From Slackia heliotrinireducens (GTDB lineage: Bacteria > Actinomycetota > Aquicultoria > DYIV01): 42,391 nt of DNA. The stretch covers positions 1-42,391 of the forward strand of contig DYIV01000009.1 in the NCBI GenBank assembly GCA_020723435.1, in the 5' to 3' direction. Of this stretch, positions 26,463 through 35,783 are shown in pieces. Each line of letters begins with the position of its first letter. Position 1 is the first letter of the stretch. A program made the position numbers and the translations under genes. Under the pieces are notes generated by a model. It was not told the DNA's origin, did no database searches, and saw only the letters and a program-made list of their open reading frames with translations.

Positions 26463-28355
26463 TCACGGCGATCCTATCCTGGCGAATCCGCGTGACGAGT
26501 TGCCGGCGCGATCGATCACGACAATCGATACGCCCAGAGGCGACCTGCTCTGGCCCGAGAGGCGTCTCAAGAGCGAGCGACTCAAGAAGACCGCGGCGCC
26601 TCGCCGGGAGGTCCACCCCGCCGCGGAGAATCGGCGCAGAGTGCGGCCTCCACGCGCTGTTCGCACGGTCCACCTAACTGGTGCGTTCCCGGGATCGCGC
26701 AGGGTGAAGTGGACGAAGACGCCCGACCGCGAGCGGAGCACCCGAAGGACGGGCTTCAGCGGAGGCCTCATGTCCACGAAGATCTGAGATGAAGTGACGG
26801 TGGAGGGCGTCGACGGGTCTCCCAACAGCGTGTCGAGCCGAGCTGTCAGGACGTAGCGTCCATCCGGGAGCTTGCGCCCAAACGTTGACGGAAGGCGAAG
26901 CGTCTGCGGGCCGGCGTTCACCCAGGCGACCGGGTCGCTCGGCCCAAGGACCGTGCGGCCGCGGCGCAGGGATATCGAGACGTGGCCGGGCTTGGTGGCG
27001 GTGCAGTCGAACGACGCGCGGTCATTCCGCCCGTCGGCGTTTGGGGAGACGTAGAGAGGTGCCCGCGGCTTCAGCGAGAGGGCGCACGCGGACGCGTCGT
27101 GGGCCAAGAAGCGGGCGGCGTGGGTGCGGAATATCTCGGGTTCGGGCACGGCCCCGGCCAGTCCGATTAGAGCGAAGGCGTGGTAGCGATGGTAGCCGAT
27201 GCTGGCATCGCGAGCCATGCCAATCCCGTAGCGAGACCACCAGCCGGTGTCGAACTCCGGCAGGCTGGTTCGGATCGCAAGCTGTGCCTGGTCCAGCGCC
27301 AAGCGCGCATCAGCCCTCACGGTTTCGGATGGCGTCGATCCGGCAAGGTCGCTGAGGCTGAGCGCCACCGTGAGCTGGGAATTCAGTATTCGCAGATGAG
27401 GCTTGGCCGGGTACTGGGGAAACCAGGCCGAGCCGTCTGCGCCGCCGTTGTGAAATCCGCCGGAGGCGAGTGGAGCAAGAAGAAGCTCAAGGGCCTTGCG
27501 TGACTTCACGAGATGGCTTGAGTGGGCCGTCAGGAGATACGCGTAGTTGTAGGCGAGCATGAGTCGGGCTTGCGGCAGGCTTGAGGACCATCCGGGCTGG
27601 GCATCGAGGTACGGGAAGTAGTATTCCGCCAGAGGCAGCGCGTTCCGGGAGCGCGGGACCGTGTAGCGGTCGAATTCCTCCATCTGAACAAGGAAGGTCG
27701 CTTCCTCGGACCGATCGTGCGCCAGCAGGATCGACTGAAGTGCGGCCGAGGGGTGAAACTGCCACCCGTAGCCGAACCGATAGCGAAACGAGCCGCGCGG
27801 CATGCGTGAGAACGCGAAGTCCCGGGAGGACATGTGGGAGGGGCGAAGGGTCGACTTCCCGTAGTGGTGGGCATTGGCTCGCATGATTGCGCAGAGTATG
27901 TGGGCCCGCGCCGGCGTCATCATGCGGGAGGAAGTAGACAGCACGAACGCCACGTCCACCGCCGCCGCGCGCGCCCCGCGGGTTCTGAGACGATAGACGG
28001 CCCAGGCCAGCTCGGCCGGGATCCGGCGATATGCGTTGTAGTCGGCAGCGGACAACTGACCCGTCTGTCGGTACTCCAACAGCCTCGAGGAGGCGATCTT
28101 CGCGTGCGCGTTGACCTGATCCTGGGGCGGTACAGAAGCGCGTCCGCGTGACGCCGCGGCCGTCGTTGGCCCGCCGGGCGAGCCGGATTCCGCGAAAGTC
28201 GGATCGGCCGGACCGCGCGGGGCCCCGGCCATCTCAACGCGTGCCGGCCTTCCGAGTCCGGCAGCCAAGGCCGCGTATGCCGGGGAGCACACACATGCCA
28301 GGATCACCGCGACCAGGGAATACGTCAACGCCGTGCGACAGCTCATGCGGCTCAT
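26463..28355 (-). CDS. Secreted D-glucuronyl C5-epimerase-like domain protein with C-terminal FlgD/Ig-like module
   Basis: Signal peptide MSRMSCRTALTYSLVAVILACVCSPAYA; YFPYLDAQPGWSSSLPQARLMLAYNYAYLL...SGGFHNGGADGSAWFPQYP...LNSQLTVALSL...LPEFDTGWWSRYGIG...GYHRYHAFAL resembles the C5-epimerase C-terminal domain; LYVSPNADGRNDRASFDCTATKPGHVSISL resembles FlgD-Ig/CHU_C-type repeats. Confidence 0.75.
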   Translation of the reverse strand: MSRMSCRTALTYSLVAVILACVCSPAYAALAAGLGRPARVEMAGAPRGPADPTFAESGSPGGPTTAAASRGRASVPPQDQVNAHAKIASSRLLEYRQTGQLSAADYNAYRRIPAELAWAVYRLRTRGARAAAVDVAFVLSTSSRMMTPARAHILCAIMRANAHHYGKSTLRPSHMSSRDFAFSRMPRGSFRYRFGYGWQFHPSAALQSILLAHDRSEEATFLVQMEEFDRYTVPRSRNALPLAEYYFPYLDAQPGWSSSLPQARLMLAYNYAYLLTAHSSHLVKSRKALELLLAPLASGGFHNGGADGSAWFPQYPAKPHLRILNSQLTVALSLSDLAGSTPSETVRADARLALDQAQLAIRTSLPEFDTGWWSRYGIGMARDASIGYHRYHAFALIGLAGAVPEPEIFRTHAARFLAHDASACALSLKPRAPLYVSPNADGRNDRASFDCTATKPGHVSISLRRGRTVLGPSDPVAWVNAGPQTLRLPSTFGRKLPDGRYVLTARLDTLLGDPSTPSTVTSSQIFVDMRPPLKPVLRVLRSRSGVFVHFTLRDPGNAPVRWTVRTARGGRTLRRFSAAGWTSRRGAAVFLSRSLLRRLSGQSRSPLGVSIVVIDRAGNSSRGFARIGSP

Positions 28356-28478
28356 CTCTGCCTCAATCCATGGAACTCGTGCACCACATATACGAGTGTA
28401 TCAAACGGTTCTCGACCGTGCTCTTGCGAGACGACGCGTCTCAGCCGTATTCTGACGTCCCTGGCAACGGAGGGGCGC

Positions 28479-28823
28479 ATGGATCTCGGATCGACGGGCG
28501 AGGCGGTCGCCGCCCGTTTCTTGCTGGACAAGGGCCATCAGATTCTGACGATGAACTATCGATGCCGCATCGGCGAGATCGACATCATCTCCGCCGATCG
28601 CGGGGTGGTGGTGTTCTGCGAGGTCAAGACGCGGGCGAGCGACGCCAAAGGGCAACCCTTCGAATCGGTGACGCGCAAGAAGCAGCAGACCCTGCGCCGC
28701 TGCGCCGAGCATTTTCTTCTTGCTCAATACCATGAACTGCGCACGTGCCGATTCGATGTCATCTCGATCAGGTGCAACTCGCGGGGCCGGCCGGACATCA
28801 CCCACCTGGAGAACGCGTTCTGA
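28479..28823 (+). CDS. yraN: YraN/UPF0102 family nuclease-like protein
   Basis: GEAVAARFLLDKGHQILTMNYRCRIGEIDIISADRGVVVFCEVKTR. Confidence 0.93.
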   Translation: MDLGSTGEAVAARFLLDKGHQILTMNYRCRIGEIDIISADRGVVVFCEVKTRASDAKGQPFESVTRKKQQTLRRCAEHFLLAQYHELRTCRFDVISIRCNSRGRPDITHLENAF

Positions 28824-28830
28824 TGGAGGG

Positions 28831-28859
28831 TTGACGCGATAGTGCCATTGCGCTAATGT
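28831..28859 (+). promoter_or_regulatory. Putative sigma70-type promoter upstream of comM
   Basis: TTGACG (28831-28836), 17-nt spacer, TAATGT (28854-28859). Confidence 0.45.
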
Positions 28860-30420
28860 GCCTATGCATTGTAGGGGCGATGGAGGGGCTGCCTTGCAGG
28901 CTATCGTACACAGCAGCGCTGTGGTCGGAATGGACGCCCTAGGCGTTCTCGTCGAGACGAACATAGCTCTAGGTCTGCCCGCATTCATCATCGTAGGTTT
29001 GCCCGATACGGCCATCCAGGAGTCCAGAGAGCGCGTGCGTGCGGGAATAGCCGCGTCCAGGCTGGATTTCCCGCTCAATAGGATCACCGTGAATCTGGCT
29101 CCGGCGGACGTGCGGAAAGAGGGGCCCTGCTTCGACCTGGCCATTGCCATCTCGGTGTTGGCGGCCTCCGGCCAACTCCCCCCCGAGGCGGCCGACAAGT
29201 GGACGCTCGTCGGAGAGCTCTCGCTCACGGGGGAGCTGCGGCCGGTGCGAGGGGTGCTCTCGATTGCCCTTGCCGCGCGTGCCGCCGGCAAGGAAGGTAT
29301 CGTCGTCCCGTCCGAAAACGCCGCGGAAGCCGCACACGTCGACAATCTCAAGGCCCTCCCCGCGCGAAGGCTGCGTGATGTCGTCGACTTCTTGCGTGGC
29401 ACGCTCCCCATCGACCCGGTTGAGCCGAACGGCACCGGCGCCGCGCCACAGGACACTCCGGACGTGGACTTCGCGGATGTCAAGGGGCAGCAGCACGTAA
29501 AACGGGCGTTGGAGGTGGCGGCCGCCGGGGGTCACAACGTATTGATGATTGGGCCGCCGGGCTCGGGAAAGACGATGCTTGCCCGCCGCGTGTCAAGCGT
29601 GCTGCCTCAGCTTGACATCGACGAGTCCATCGAGCTGACGAGGATCTATTCGGTCGCTGGAGTACTTGCGCCCAACGCCGGCCTCGTGCGGAAGCGTCCC
29701 TTTAGGGCGCCTCACCACACCATCTCGCAGGCCGGACTGGCGGGAGGTGGCAGTCACCCGCGGCCCGGAGAGATCAGCCTGGCGCATCACGGAGTTCTGT
29801 TCCTCGATGAGCTGCCGGAGTTCGGTCCCGGCGCGCTACAGGTCTTGCGGCAGCCGCTTGAGGACGGCTCCGTGACAATCTCGCGGGCGCGCATGACTCT
29901 GCGCTATCCGGCACGCTTCACCCTTCTTGCAGCGATGAACCCCTGCCCCTGCGGGCACCTGGGGGACAGCGCGCGCCCATGCAGCTGCAGTCAAGCACAG
30001 ATCTGCGCGTACCGCCAAAGGATAGGCGGTCCACTGCTTGATCGACTCGACATCCAGGTCGAGGTGCCGCGCCTCGCTGCTGAGGAACTCACCTCGACAA
30101 GATCATCGGAACCTTCGGCGCGGATCCGCGATCGCGTGGAGCGGGCGCGGAGGCGCCAGCGAAACCGGCTCCGCGGGGCTTCGAGCTGCAATGGAGGAAT
30201 GACAAGCCGCCAGCTTCATCGATGGTGCGCGCTCGGGGCCGAGGAAACTCGCTTCATGCGGGCCGCGGTCGACCGGCTCGGCTTGAGCGCGCGCGCGTAC
30301 GACCGGGTTCTGAAGGTGAGCCGCACGATAGCCGATCTGGCGGGGCGGGATGAGATAGCCCTGTCCGACCTTGCGGAGGCGATCCAGTACAGATGTCTTG
30401 ACCGGGAGCAACTCTCGTGA
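28858..30420 (+). CDS. comM: YifB/ComM family Mg-chelatase-like AAA ATPase (start may be slightly downstream)
   Basis: GLPAFIIVGLPDTAIQESRERVRAGIAAS, NLAPADVRKEGPCFDLAIAI, IGPPGSGKTMLARRV, FRAPHHTISQAGLAGGG, AAMNPCPCGHLGD. Confidence 0.96.
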   Translation: MPMHCRGDGGAALQAIVHSSAVVGMDALGVLVETNIALGLPAFIIVGLPDTAIQESRERVRAGIAASRLDFPLNRITVNLAPADVRKEGPCFDLAIAISVLAASGQLPPEAADKWTLVGELSLTGELRPVRGVLSIALAARAAGKEGIVVPSENAAEAAHVDNLKALPARRLRDVVDFLRGTLPIDPVEPNGTGAAPQDTPDVDFADVKGQQHVKRALEVAAAGGHNVLMIGPPGSGKTMLARRVSSVLPQLDIDESIELTRIYSVAGVLAPNAGLVRKRPFRAPHHTISQAGLAGGGSHPRPGEISLAHHGVLFLDELPEFGPGALQVLRQPLEDGSVTISRARMTLRYPARFTLLAAMNPCPCGHLGDSARPCSCSQAQICAYRQRIGGPLLDRLDIQVEVPRLAAEELTSTRSSEPSARIRDRVERARRRQRNRLRGASSCNGGMTSRQLHRWCALGAEETRFMRAAVDRLGLSARAYDRVLKVSRTIADLAGRDEIALSDLAEAIQYRCLDREQLS

Positions 30421-31502
30421 GCGCCGGCCGGAGGCGCCGATGCGTACTGGCGCTCAGCCTGGCACGCAGCCTCGCGCCGGTCCTGGGCCGCCTTCTGAGA
30501 AGCGGAACCGATCCCGAGGAACTGTTGGGGCTTTCGGCTCATGTGCTGGCCGAGCGTCTGGACGTCTCGCAAGCGGCGGCCGAGAAAGTCGTCCGCGAGC
30601 TGAAGACCGTTGACGCGGCGCGAGAAGAAGCGCGACTCCGCAGCGCGGGGGTCTGGATCACGTCGTTGGCAGACGAGGACTACCCCGCCGCCCTTGCGTC
30701 GGCTCCAAGCCCGCCGGCGCTACTGTATGTGAAGGGAGAGATTCCTCGGGAGCCTGCGGTGGCTGTTGTGGGCTCCAGGCGCGCGACTGCCTATGGGCTG
30801 GCCGCCGCGGAGAAGCTAGGGCGCGAACTCGCGGAGGCAGAAGTGACGGTTGTGAGCGGGTACGCGCTCGGCATCGACTTCGCCGCGCACAAGGCTGCCG
30901 TCGACGCGGGGGGTAGCACGATCGCCGTGCTCGGCTGCGGGCTGGACGTATCGTATCCGCGGCAACACGGCTACTTCGCGGACTCCATACTGGAGTCGGG
31001 CTGCTTCGTCTCAGAGCTGCCCCTTGGGACACCGCCGCTCAAGCAGCACTTCCCGGCACGAAATCGGATCATCAGTGGTCTGGGTATGGCCACGGTCGTC
31101 GTTGAGGCGGGACGCAACAGCGGATCTCTCTACACGGCCGACTTCGCCCTGGCTCAAGGCCGGGAGGTCCTCGCGGTCCCAGGAAGCATCTACGCGCCGC
31201 TCTGCGCGGGGACGAACGCTCTCCTGGCCGATGGGGCCGGACCCGCGCGCGGCGCCGAGGACATTCTCGACGCGATCGGCGTCGAGGCTCCGGAGCGCGC
31301 CAAGGCGAAGCTTGAACGGTTGTCCAAGGTGGAAGCGGAAATACTCGGATTCCTGGGCGCCGAGGCGCTCGGTATCGACGAGCTCACCGGCCGATCGGCG
31401 CGGGAGGCGGCGGAAGTCTCCACCGCGCTGACGTTGTTGGAGATGAAAGCCCTTGTGCGTCGAGGGCTCGATCAGCGCTACGTCGCAACGTGCGCTCGAT
31501 AG
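30417..31502 (+). CDS. dprA: DNA processing protein DprA
   Basis: VAVVGSRRATAYGLAAAEKLGRELA, VVSGYALGIDFAAHKAAVDAGGSTIAVLGCGLDVSYPRQH, SELPLGTPPLKQHFPARNRIISGL. Confidence 0.97.
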   Translation: MSAGRRRRCVLALSLARSLAPVLGRLLRSGTDPEELLGLSAHVLAERLDVSQAAAEKVVRELKTVDAAREEARLRSAGVWITSLADEDYPAALASAPSPPALLYVKGEIPREPAVAVVGSRRATAYGLAAAEKLGRELAEAEVTVVSGYALGIDFAAHKAAVDAGGSTIAVLGCGLDVSYPRQHGYFADSILESGCFVSELPLGTPPLKQHFPARNRIISGLGMATVVVEAGRNSGSLYTADFALAQGREVLAVPGSIYAPLCAGTNALLADGAGPARGAEDILDAIGVEAPERAKAKLERLSKVEAEILGFLGAEALGIDELTGRSAREAAEVSTALTLLEMKALVRRGLDQRYVATCAR

Positions 31503-31585
31503 ACGCCCCACCCGTCGCGCTCTCATCCGTCGCGCTCGAGGGCGCCCCACGAGGGCGGGGCCTTCGCCGACAGGAGATGGGGCGT
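31503..31585. repeat. Intergenic inverted and direct repeats between dprA and trmFO
   Basis: ACGCCCCA (31503-31510) / TGGGGCGT (31578-31585) perfect inverted arms; direct repeat CCGTCGCGCTC at 31512-31522 and 31527-31537. Confidence 0.55.
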
Positions 31586-31646
31586 TCCGCACCGAAATAC
31601 CATTGCCACGTCATCGATCACCGCCCGTCGTCGTGGGTTCATCATC

Positions 31647-32999
31647 ATGGCCAACATCGCTGCAGAAGTCATAGTAGTCGGAGGGGGTCTTGCCGGATCC
31701 GAGGCCGCTTGGCAACTGGCGGAGCGAGGGTTGCGGGTTTTGCTCTATGAGATGAGACCCGCCAAGATGACCCCCGCTCATCACACGGGCGATCTCGCCG
31801 AATTGGTCTGCAGCAACTCCATGAAGGGTAAGGCGCTGCCGTCCGCGCCCGCTTTGCTCAAAGCAGAGCTCGCCAGTCTCGGATCGATGATCTTGCGCAC
31901 GGCGGGGGAAACGTCTCTTCCCGCCGGAACAGCTCTTGCCGTCGACCGGAAGGCCTTCTCCAAAGCGGTGACACGAGCCGTCGCGGGCCATCCGCTCGTT
32001 GAGCTGGTGCGGCAGGAGCGGCGGGACCTTGAGGATGATAGGCCCATGATCGTGGCCACCGGCCCGCTCACCTCGACGGCAATGGAGAGCGCTCTCGGGA
32101 CGGTCGTAGGCGGGGACAGTCTGTACTTCTATGATGCGGCGGCTCCGCTGGTGGAGGCGGCCTCGGTCGACATGTCGGTCGCCTTTGCGGCCTCACGCTA
32201 CGGGAAGGGCAACGCCGACTACGTCAACTGCCCCATGAGCGAGCGCGAGTACCAGGCGTTCCACGCGGCTCTGCTCGAGGGAGACAGGGTAATCGCCAAA
32301 CAGTTCGAGGACCGGGAGCTCTTCAGCGCTTGCCAGCCCGTTGAAGAGATCGCTCAGCGCGGAGTCGATGCCCTTCGCTACGGCCCGATGAAGCCGGTTG
32401 GGCTGACGGATCCGCGAACGGGGAGGAGACCATATGCCGTCGTCCAGTTGCGTCGCGACAACAGCTCCGGAACCGTCTACAACATGGTCGGCTTCCAGAC
32501 GAATCTGAAGTGGCCCGCACAAGAGCGCGTCTTCCGGATGATCCCGGGACTGGGCCGAGCCGAGTTCTTGCGATTCGGAGTGATGCATCGCAACACGTAC
32601 GTCGACTCCCCGAGGGCGCTGACCTCGACTTTGGCGCTGAAGGCTCGCCCATACGTTCATCTGGCCGGGCAGTTGACCGGCAGTGAGGGCTACTTGGAGG
32701 CAGCGGCCACCGGGGTCGTCGCGGCTCTGAACGTCTACGCCGCGGTCGGGGGCCTACAGCCGGTTGTTCTCCCTCCCACGACGGGAATCGGCTCCCTGGT
32801 AGGCTACCTCCACCAAGGCGGGGAAACCGCCTTTCAGCCGCACCATGCCAATCTTGGTCTTCTGCCGCCACTGGCGCGAAGCGTGCGGCAGAAACGCGCA
32901 CGCCACGAGGCGCTTGCGAGCCGCGCCCTGGCCGACATGGCAGCCTATCTCGAAGTGCGTCCCGACTTGCGTGTCAGGGGGTTTCGTGGACCTTCTTGA
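31647..32999 (+). CDS. trmFO: Folate/FAD-dependent tRNA (uracil54-C5)-methyltransferase TrmFO
   Basis: VIVVGGGLAGSEAAWQLAERGLRVLLYEMRP, AELVCSNSMKG, YFYDAAAPLVEAASVDM, CQPVEEIAQRGVDALRYGPMKPVGL, AGQLTGSEGYLEAAATGVVAALN. Confidence 0.97.
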   Translation: MANIAAEVIVVGGGLAGSEAAWQLAERGLRVLLYEMRPAKMTPAHHTGDLAELVCSNSMKGKALPSAPALLKAELASLGSMILRTAGETSLPAGTALAVDRKAFSKAVTRAVAGHPLVELVRQERRDLEDDRPMIVATGPLTSTAMESALGTVVGGDSLYFYDAAAPLVEAASVDMSVAFAASRYGKGNADYVNCPMSEREYQAFHAALLEGDRVIAKQFEDRELFSACQPVEEIAQRGVDALRYGPMKPVGLTDPRTGRRPYAVVQLRRDNSSGTVYNMVGFQTNLKWPAQERVFRMIPGLGRAEFLRFGVMHRNTYVDSPRALTSTLALKARPYVHLAGQLTGSEGYLEAAATGVVAALNVYAAVGGLQPVVLPPTTGIGSLVGYLHQGGETAFQPHHANLGLLPPLARSVRQKRARHEALASRALADMAAYLEVRPDLRVRGFRGPS

Positions 33000-33867
33000 G
33001 CGGTTCTTGGAGAGACTCGAAGTCGAGCGGAACGTCTCAGCGAATACCCTCCGTGCGTATCGGAGCGATCTCGAACAACTACTCGCCTTTGCCGATCGCG
33101 ACGGCAGGTCCGCACAGACAATCGATCACCGGTTTCTACGTCGCTATTTGGCGTATTTGCAGACATCTCGGCGAAGTCGGCGAACAATCGCCAGGAAGCT
33201 TTCGGCCGCTCGCACCTTCTACAGGTTCCTGGTGCTGTCGGGTGAGACAGAAGGAAATCCGGCCGCCCTGCTGACGGCTCCTACCTCCGAGCGCAGGCTG
33301 CCGAAGGTGGCGAGTGTGGAGACCGTCCGGGAGCTGCTGGCGGCGCCGGAGACCTCGACGTCCCTCGGACAGCGGGATCGCGCTATCTTGGAGGTTCTGT
33401 ACGGCGGGGGACTGCGCGTGGGGGAGCTGGTCGGCCTTGACCTCGCCGACCTCAACCTCTCCGGCGGCGAGGCGCGAGTCATGGGCAAGGGATCGAAGGA
33501 GCGAGTCGTGCTGATCGGGTCGGAGGCGGTCGAAGCAGTTGCGACCTACCTCAGAGACGGAAGGATGCGGCTGAGGCGACGGGATACCGAGCAAGCGGTG
33601 TTTCTCAACCGCTATGGGGACCGGCTCAGCACGAATGCGGTGCGAGATCGGATGCGCAAGTACGTCTCGTCCGTGTGCGCCGGCAGAGGGCTGACACCCC
33701 ATGTACTCAGGCATTCCTTTGCCACGCACATGCTCGAAAACGGAGCCGATTTGCGCGCGGTTCAGGAGCTTCTTGGCCACGTTGACCTGTCGTCGACCCA
33801 AATATATACTCATCTGGGCACGGTGCGTCTGAAGCAAATCCACGCCAAATCACATCCCCGTGCCTAG
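32986..33867 (+). CDS. xerC: Tyrosine recombinase XerC; start refined to GTG 32986
   Basis: VDLLERFLERLEVERNVSANTLRAYRSDLEQLLAFA; LYGGGLRVGELVGLDLADL; TPHVLRHSFATHMLENGADLRAVQELLGHVDLSSTQIYTHL. Confidence 0.93.
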   Translation: MDLLERFLERLEVERNVSANTLRAYRSDLEQLLAFADRDGRSAQTIDHRFLRRYLAYLQTSRRSRRTIARKLSAARTFYRFLVLSGETEGNPAALLTAPTSERRLPKVASVETVRELLAAPETSTSLGQRDRAILEVLYGGGLRVGELVGLDLADLNLSGGEARVMGKGSKERVVLIGSEAVEAVATYLRDGRMRLRRRDTEQAVFLNRYGDRLSTNAVRDRMRKYVSSVCAGRGLTPHVLRHSFATHMLENGADLRAVQELLGHVDLSSTQIYTHLGTVRLKQIHAKSHPRA

Positions 33868-34675
33868 CCGCAAAGGAGCCCTTTTGAAGAAGGACCCGGG
33901 GTCGGAGATTCAGAGCCTCTGGCAGTTGTACAAGGACGAGGACGACTCTGACGCACGCGACAAGCTCATCCTGCACTACTCTCCCCTGGTGAAGTATGTC
34001 GCCGGCCGCATCTCCGCCAACCTGCCTCAGAACGTCGACACCGCCGATCTGATCAGCTACGGCATCTTCGGGCTGATCGACGCGATCGAAAAGTTCGAGC
34101 TCAGCCGGGAGATCAAGTTCGAGACCTATGCGATCGCCCGGATCAAAGGCGCGATCATCGACGAGCTCCGATCGCTGGACTGGGTTCCCCGCTCGGTGCG
34201 CGCTCGGGGACGGCAGCTCGAGAAGGCCTACATTGAGCTTGAGAACAAGCACAAGCGCGTACCCACCGACAAAGAGGTCGCCAAGCACATGGGCATATCC
34301 ATCGACGAACTGCAGGACCTGCTCGCGCAGCTCAGCTCGACCTCGATCGTCGCCCTGGAGGAGTTGTGGAGCGTGGGCGGCGATAAAGACGACAAGGTCT
34401 CTCTCATCGATACGATCGAGGATACCTCGACCCAGGATCCGTCGGTCATGTTCGAGTTCACGGAGCTCAAGGATGTCCTGGCGAAGGCGATCGACAAGCT
34501 CCCCGAGCGTGAAAAGATGATCATTGCGCTCTACTACTACGAGGGCTTGACCTTGCGCGAGATCGGTGAGGTGCTTGGCGTCACCGAGTCCCGCGTCTCC
34601 CAGCTCCATACGAAAGCGATCCTTCGCCTGAAGACCAAGCTGCGCACGGCAAAACCCGTGATGCCCAGCAAGTAG
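33860..34675 (+). CDS. whiG: FliA/WhiG-family RNA polymerase sigma factor (alternative TTG start possible at ~33884)
   Basis: ILHYSPLVKYVAGRISANLPQNVDTADLISYGIFGLIDAIEKFE; IKGAIIDELRSLDWVPRSVR; YYEGLTLREIGEVLGVTESRVSQLHTKAILRLK; located before rpsB. Confidence 0.92.
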   Translation: MPSRKGALLKKDPGSEIQSLWQLYKDEDDSDARDKLILHYSPLVKYVAGRISANLPQNVDTADLISYGIFGLIDAIEKFELSREIKFETYAIARIKGAIIDELRSLDWVPRSVRARGRQLEKAYIELENKHKRVPTDKEVAKHMGISIDELQDLLAQLSSTSIVALEELWSVGGDKDDKVSLIDTIEDTSTQDPSVMFEFTELKDVLAKAIDKLPEREKMIIALYYYEGLTLREIGEVLGVTESRVSQLHTKAILRLKTKLRTAKPVMPSK

Positions 34676-34721
34676 CGGCCCGCCCTCACTCTCACCGGCG
34701 TTGCGTCCTCCGCCGTCCGTT

Positions 34722-34749
34722 TTGTCCCTGCCCTGGCCTGTGGTACACT
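34722..34749 (+). promoter_or_regulatory. Putative promoter of the rpsB operon
   Basis: TTGTCC (34722-34727), 16-nt spacer, TACACT (34744-34749). Confidence 0.45.
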
Positions 34750-34769
34750 GTCTCGGCTTCACATTACGC

Positions 34770-34832
34770 ATGCCGGCGGACCGGCCGCCCAAGGTGCCCT
34801 CGCGGGTAAGGTTGCCGGGAAGATGCCGGCAT
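34770..34832 (+). promoter_or_regulatory. Potentially structured rpsB 5' leader
   Basis: ATGCCGGC (34770-34777) and GCCGGCAT (34825-34832) are perfect inverted arms upstream of the rpsB SD (AAGGAGGTG). Confidence 0.4.
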
Positions 34833-34866
34833 CAGGACGCAAGAACCGAGGAAGGAGGTGCACCAC

Positions 34867-35691
34867 ATGGCTGTCGTGTCCATGAAGCACCTGCTTGAGG
34901 CAGGTGTACACTTCGGTCACCAGACGCGCCGGTGGAATCCAAAGATGAAGCCTTTCATCTTCACCGAGCGCAACGGGATCTACATCCTGGACCTGCAGAA
35001 GACCCTGCGCCTTATCGAAGCCGCGTACGATTTCGTGCGCGACAGCGTCGAGGCAGGCGGCACGATTCTCTTCGTCGGCACGAAGAAGCAGGCTCAGGAA
35101 GCGCTGGAAGAAGAGGCAACCCGCTGCGGCATGCCCTATGTCAACTTCCGTTGGCTGGGCGGCATGCTCACCAACTTCGACACGATGAAGCGGCGCATCG
35201 CCAAGCTGGACGAACTCGATCGGATGAGTGAAGACGGCTCGATGGCGGCTTTGCCGAAGAAGGAAGCTCAGAAACTGGAGGCGCTTCGTCAGAAGCTGAC
35301 GCGCAATCTCGGCGGCATTAGGACGCTGAAGGGGCTTCCGTGCGCAGTCTTCATCGTAGACCCACGCAAGGAGAGGATCGCGGTCGCCGAGGCGCGCAGG
35401 AGTGAAGTGCCGATCGTCGCCATCGTCGACACGAACTGCGATCCCGACGAGGTCGACTGGATTATCAGCGGAAACGATGACGCAATTCGATCCGTCACTC
35501 TGATCACGCGCATCATCGCGGACGCGGTGATCGAAGGACAGGAGCGCCGAGCCGCCAAGATGGCTGAGATGGCCGCGGCGCAGGCGGAAAAAGAGGCCGT
35601 CGCCACTGAGGGAGAAAGCACTCCCGAGGCGAGCGAGGCGAAGCCCGGGAGCGGGACCGCGACCGGAGAATCGGCTACGGCGCGCGCGTAG
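34867..35691 (+). CDS. rpsB: Ribosomal protein S2; start refined to ATG 34867
   Basis: [56 protein letters not shown]. Confidence 0.97.
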   Translation: MAVVSMKHLLEAGVHFGHQTRRWNPKMKPFIFTERNGIYILDLQKTLRLIEAAYDFVRDSVEAGGTILFVGTKKQAQEALEEEATRCGMPYVNFRWLGGMLTNFDTMKRRIAKLDELDRMSEDGSMAALPKKEAQKLEALRQKLTRNLGGIRTLKGLPCAVFIVDPRKERIAVAEARRSEVPIVAIVDTNCDPDEVDWIISGNDDAIRSVTLITRIIADAVIEGQERRAAKMAEMAAAQAEKEAVATEGESTPEASEAKPGSGTATGESATARA

Positions 35692-35783
35692 AAAGCGACC
35701 GAGGGCGAGGATGTGGGTACCGAGCATCGGCACACCCTATCCCGCGAGCGGACTTCGCGCCGGGCAAGGGAGGTTGAGAAGTA

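Noticed and set aside
26885-27355. Plus-strand ORFs within 26.5-28.3 kb
   Set aside because: Antisense to the signal-peptide-bearing epimerase-like CDS, which has recognisable domains; the plus-strand translations are Arg-rich without motifs.
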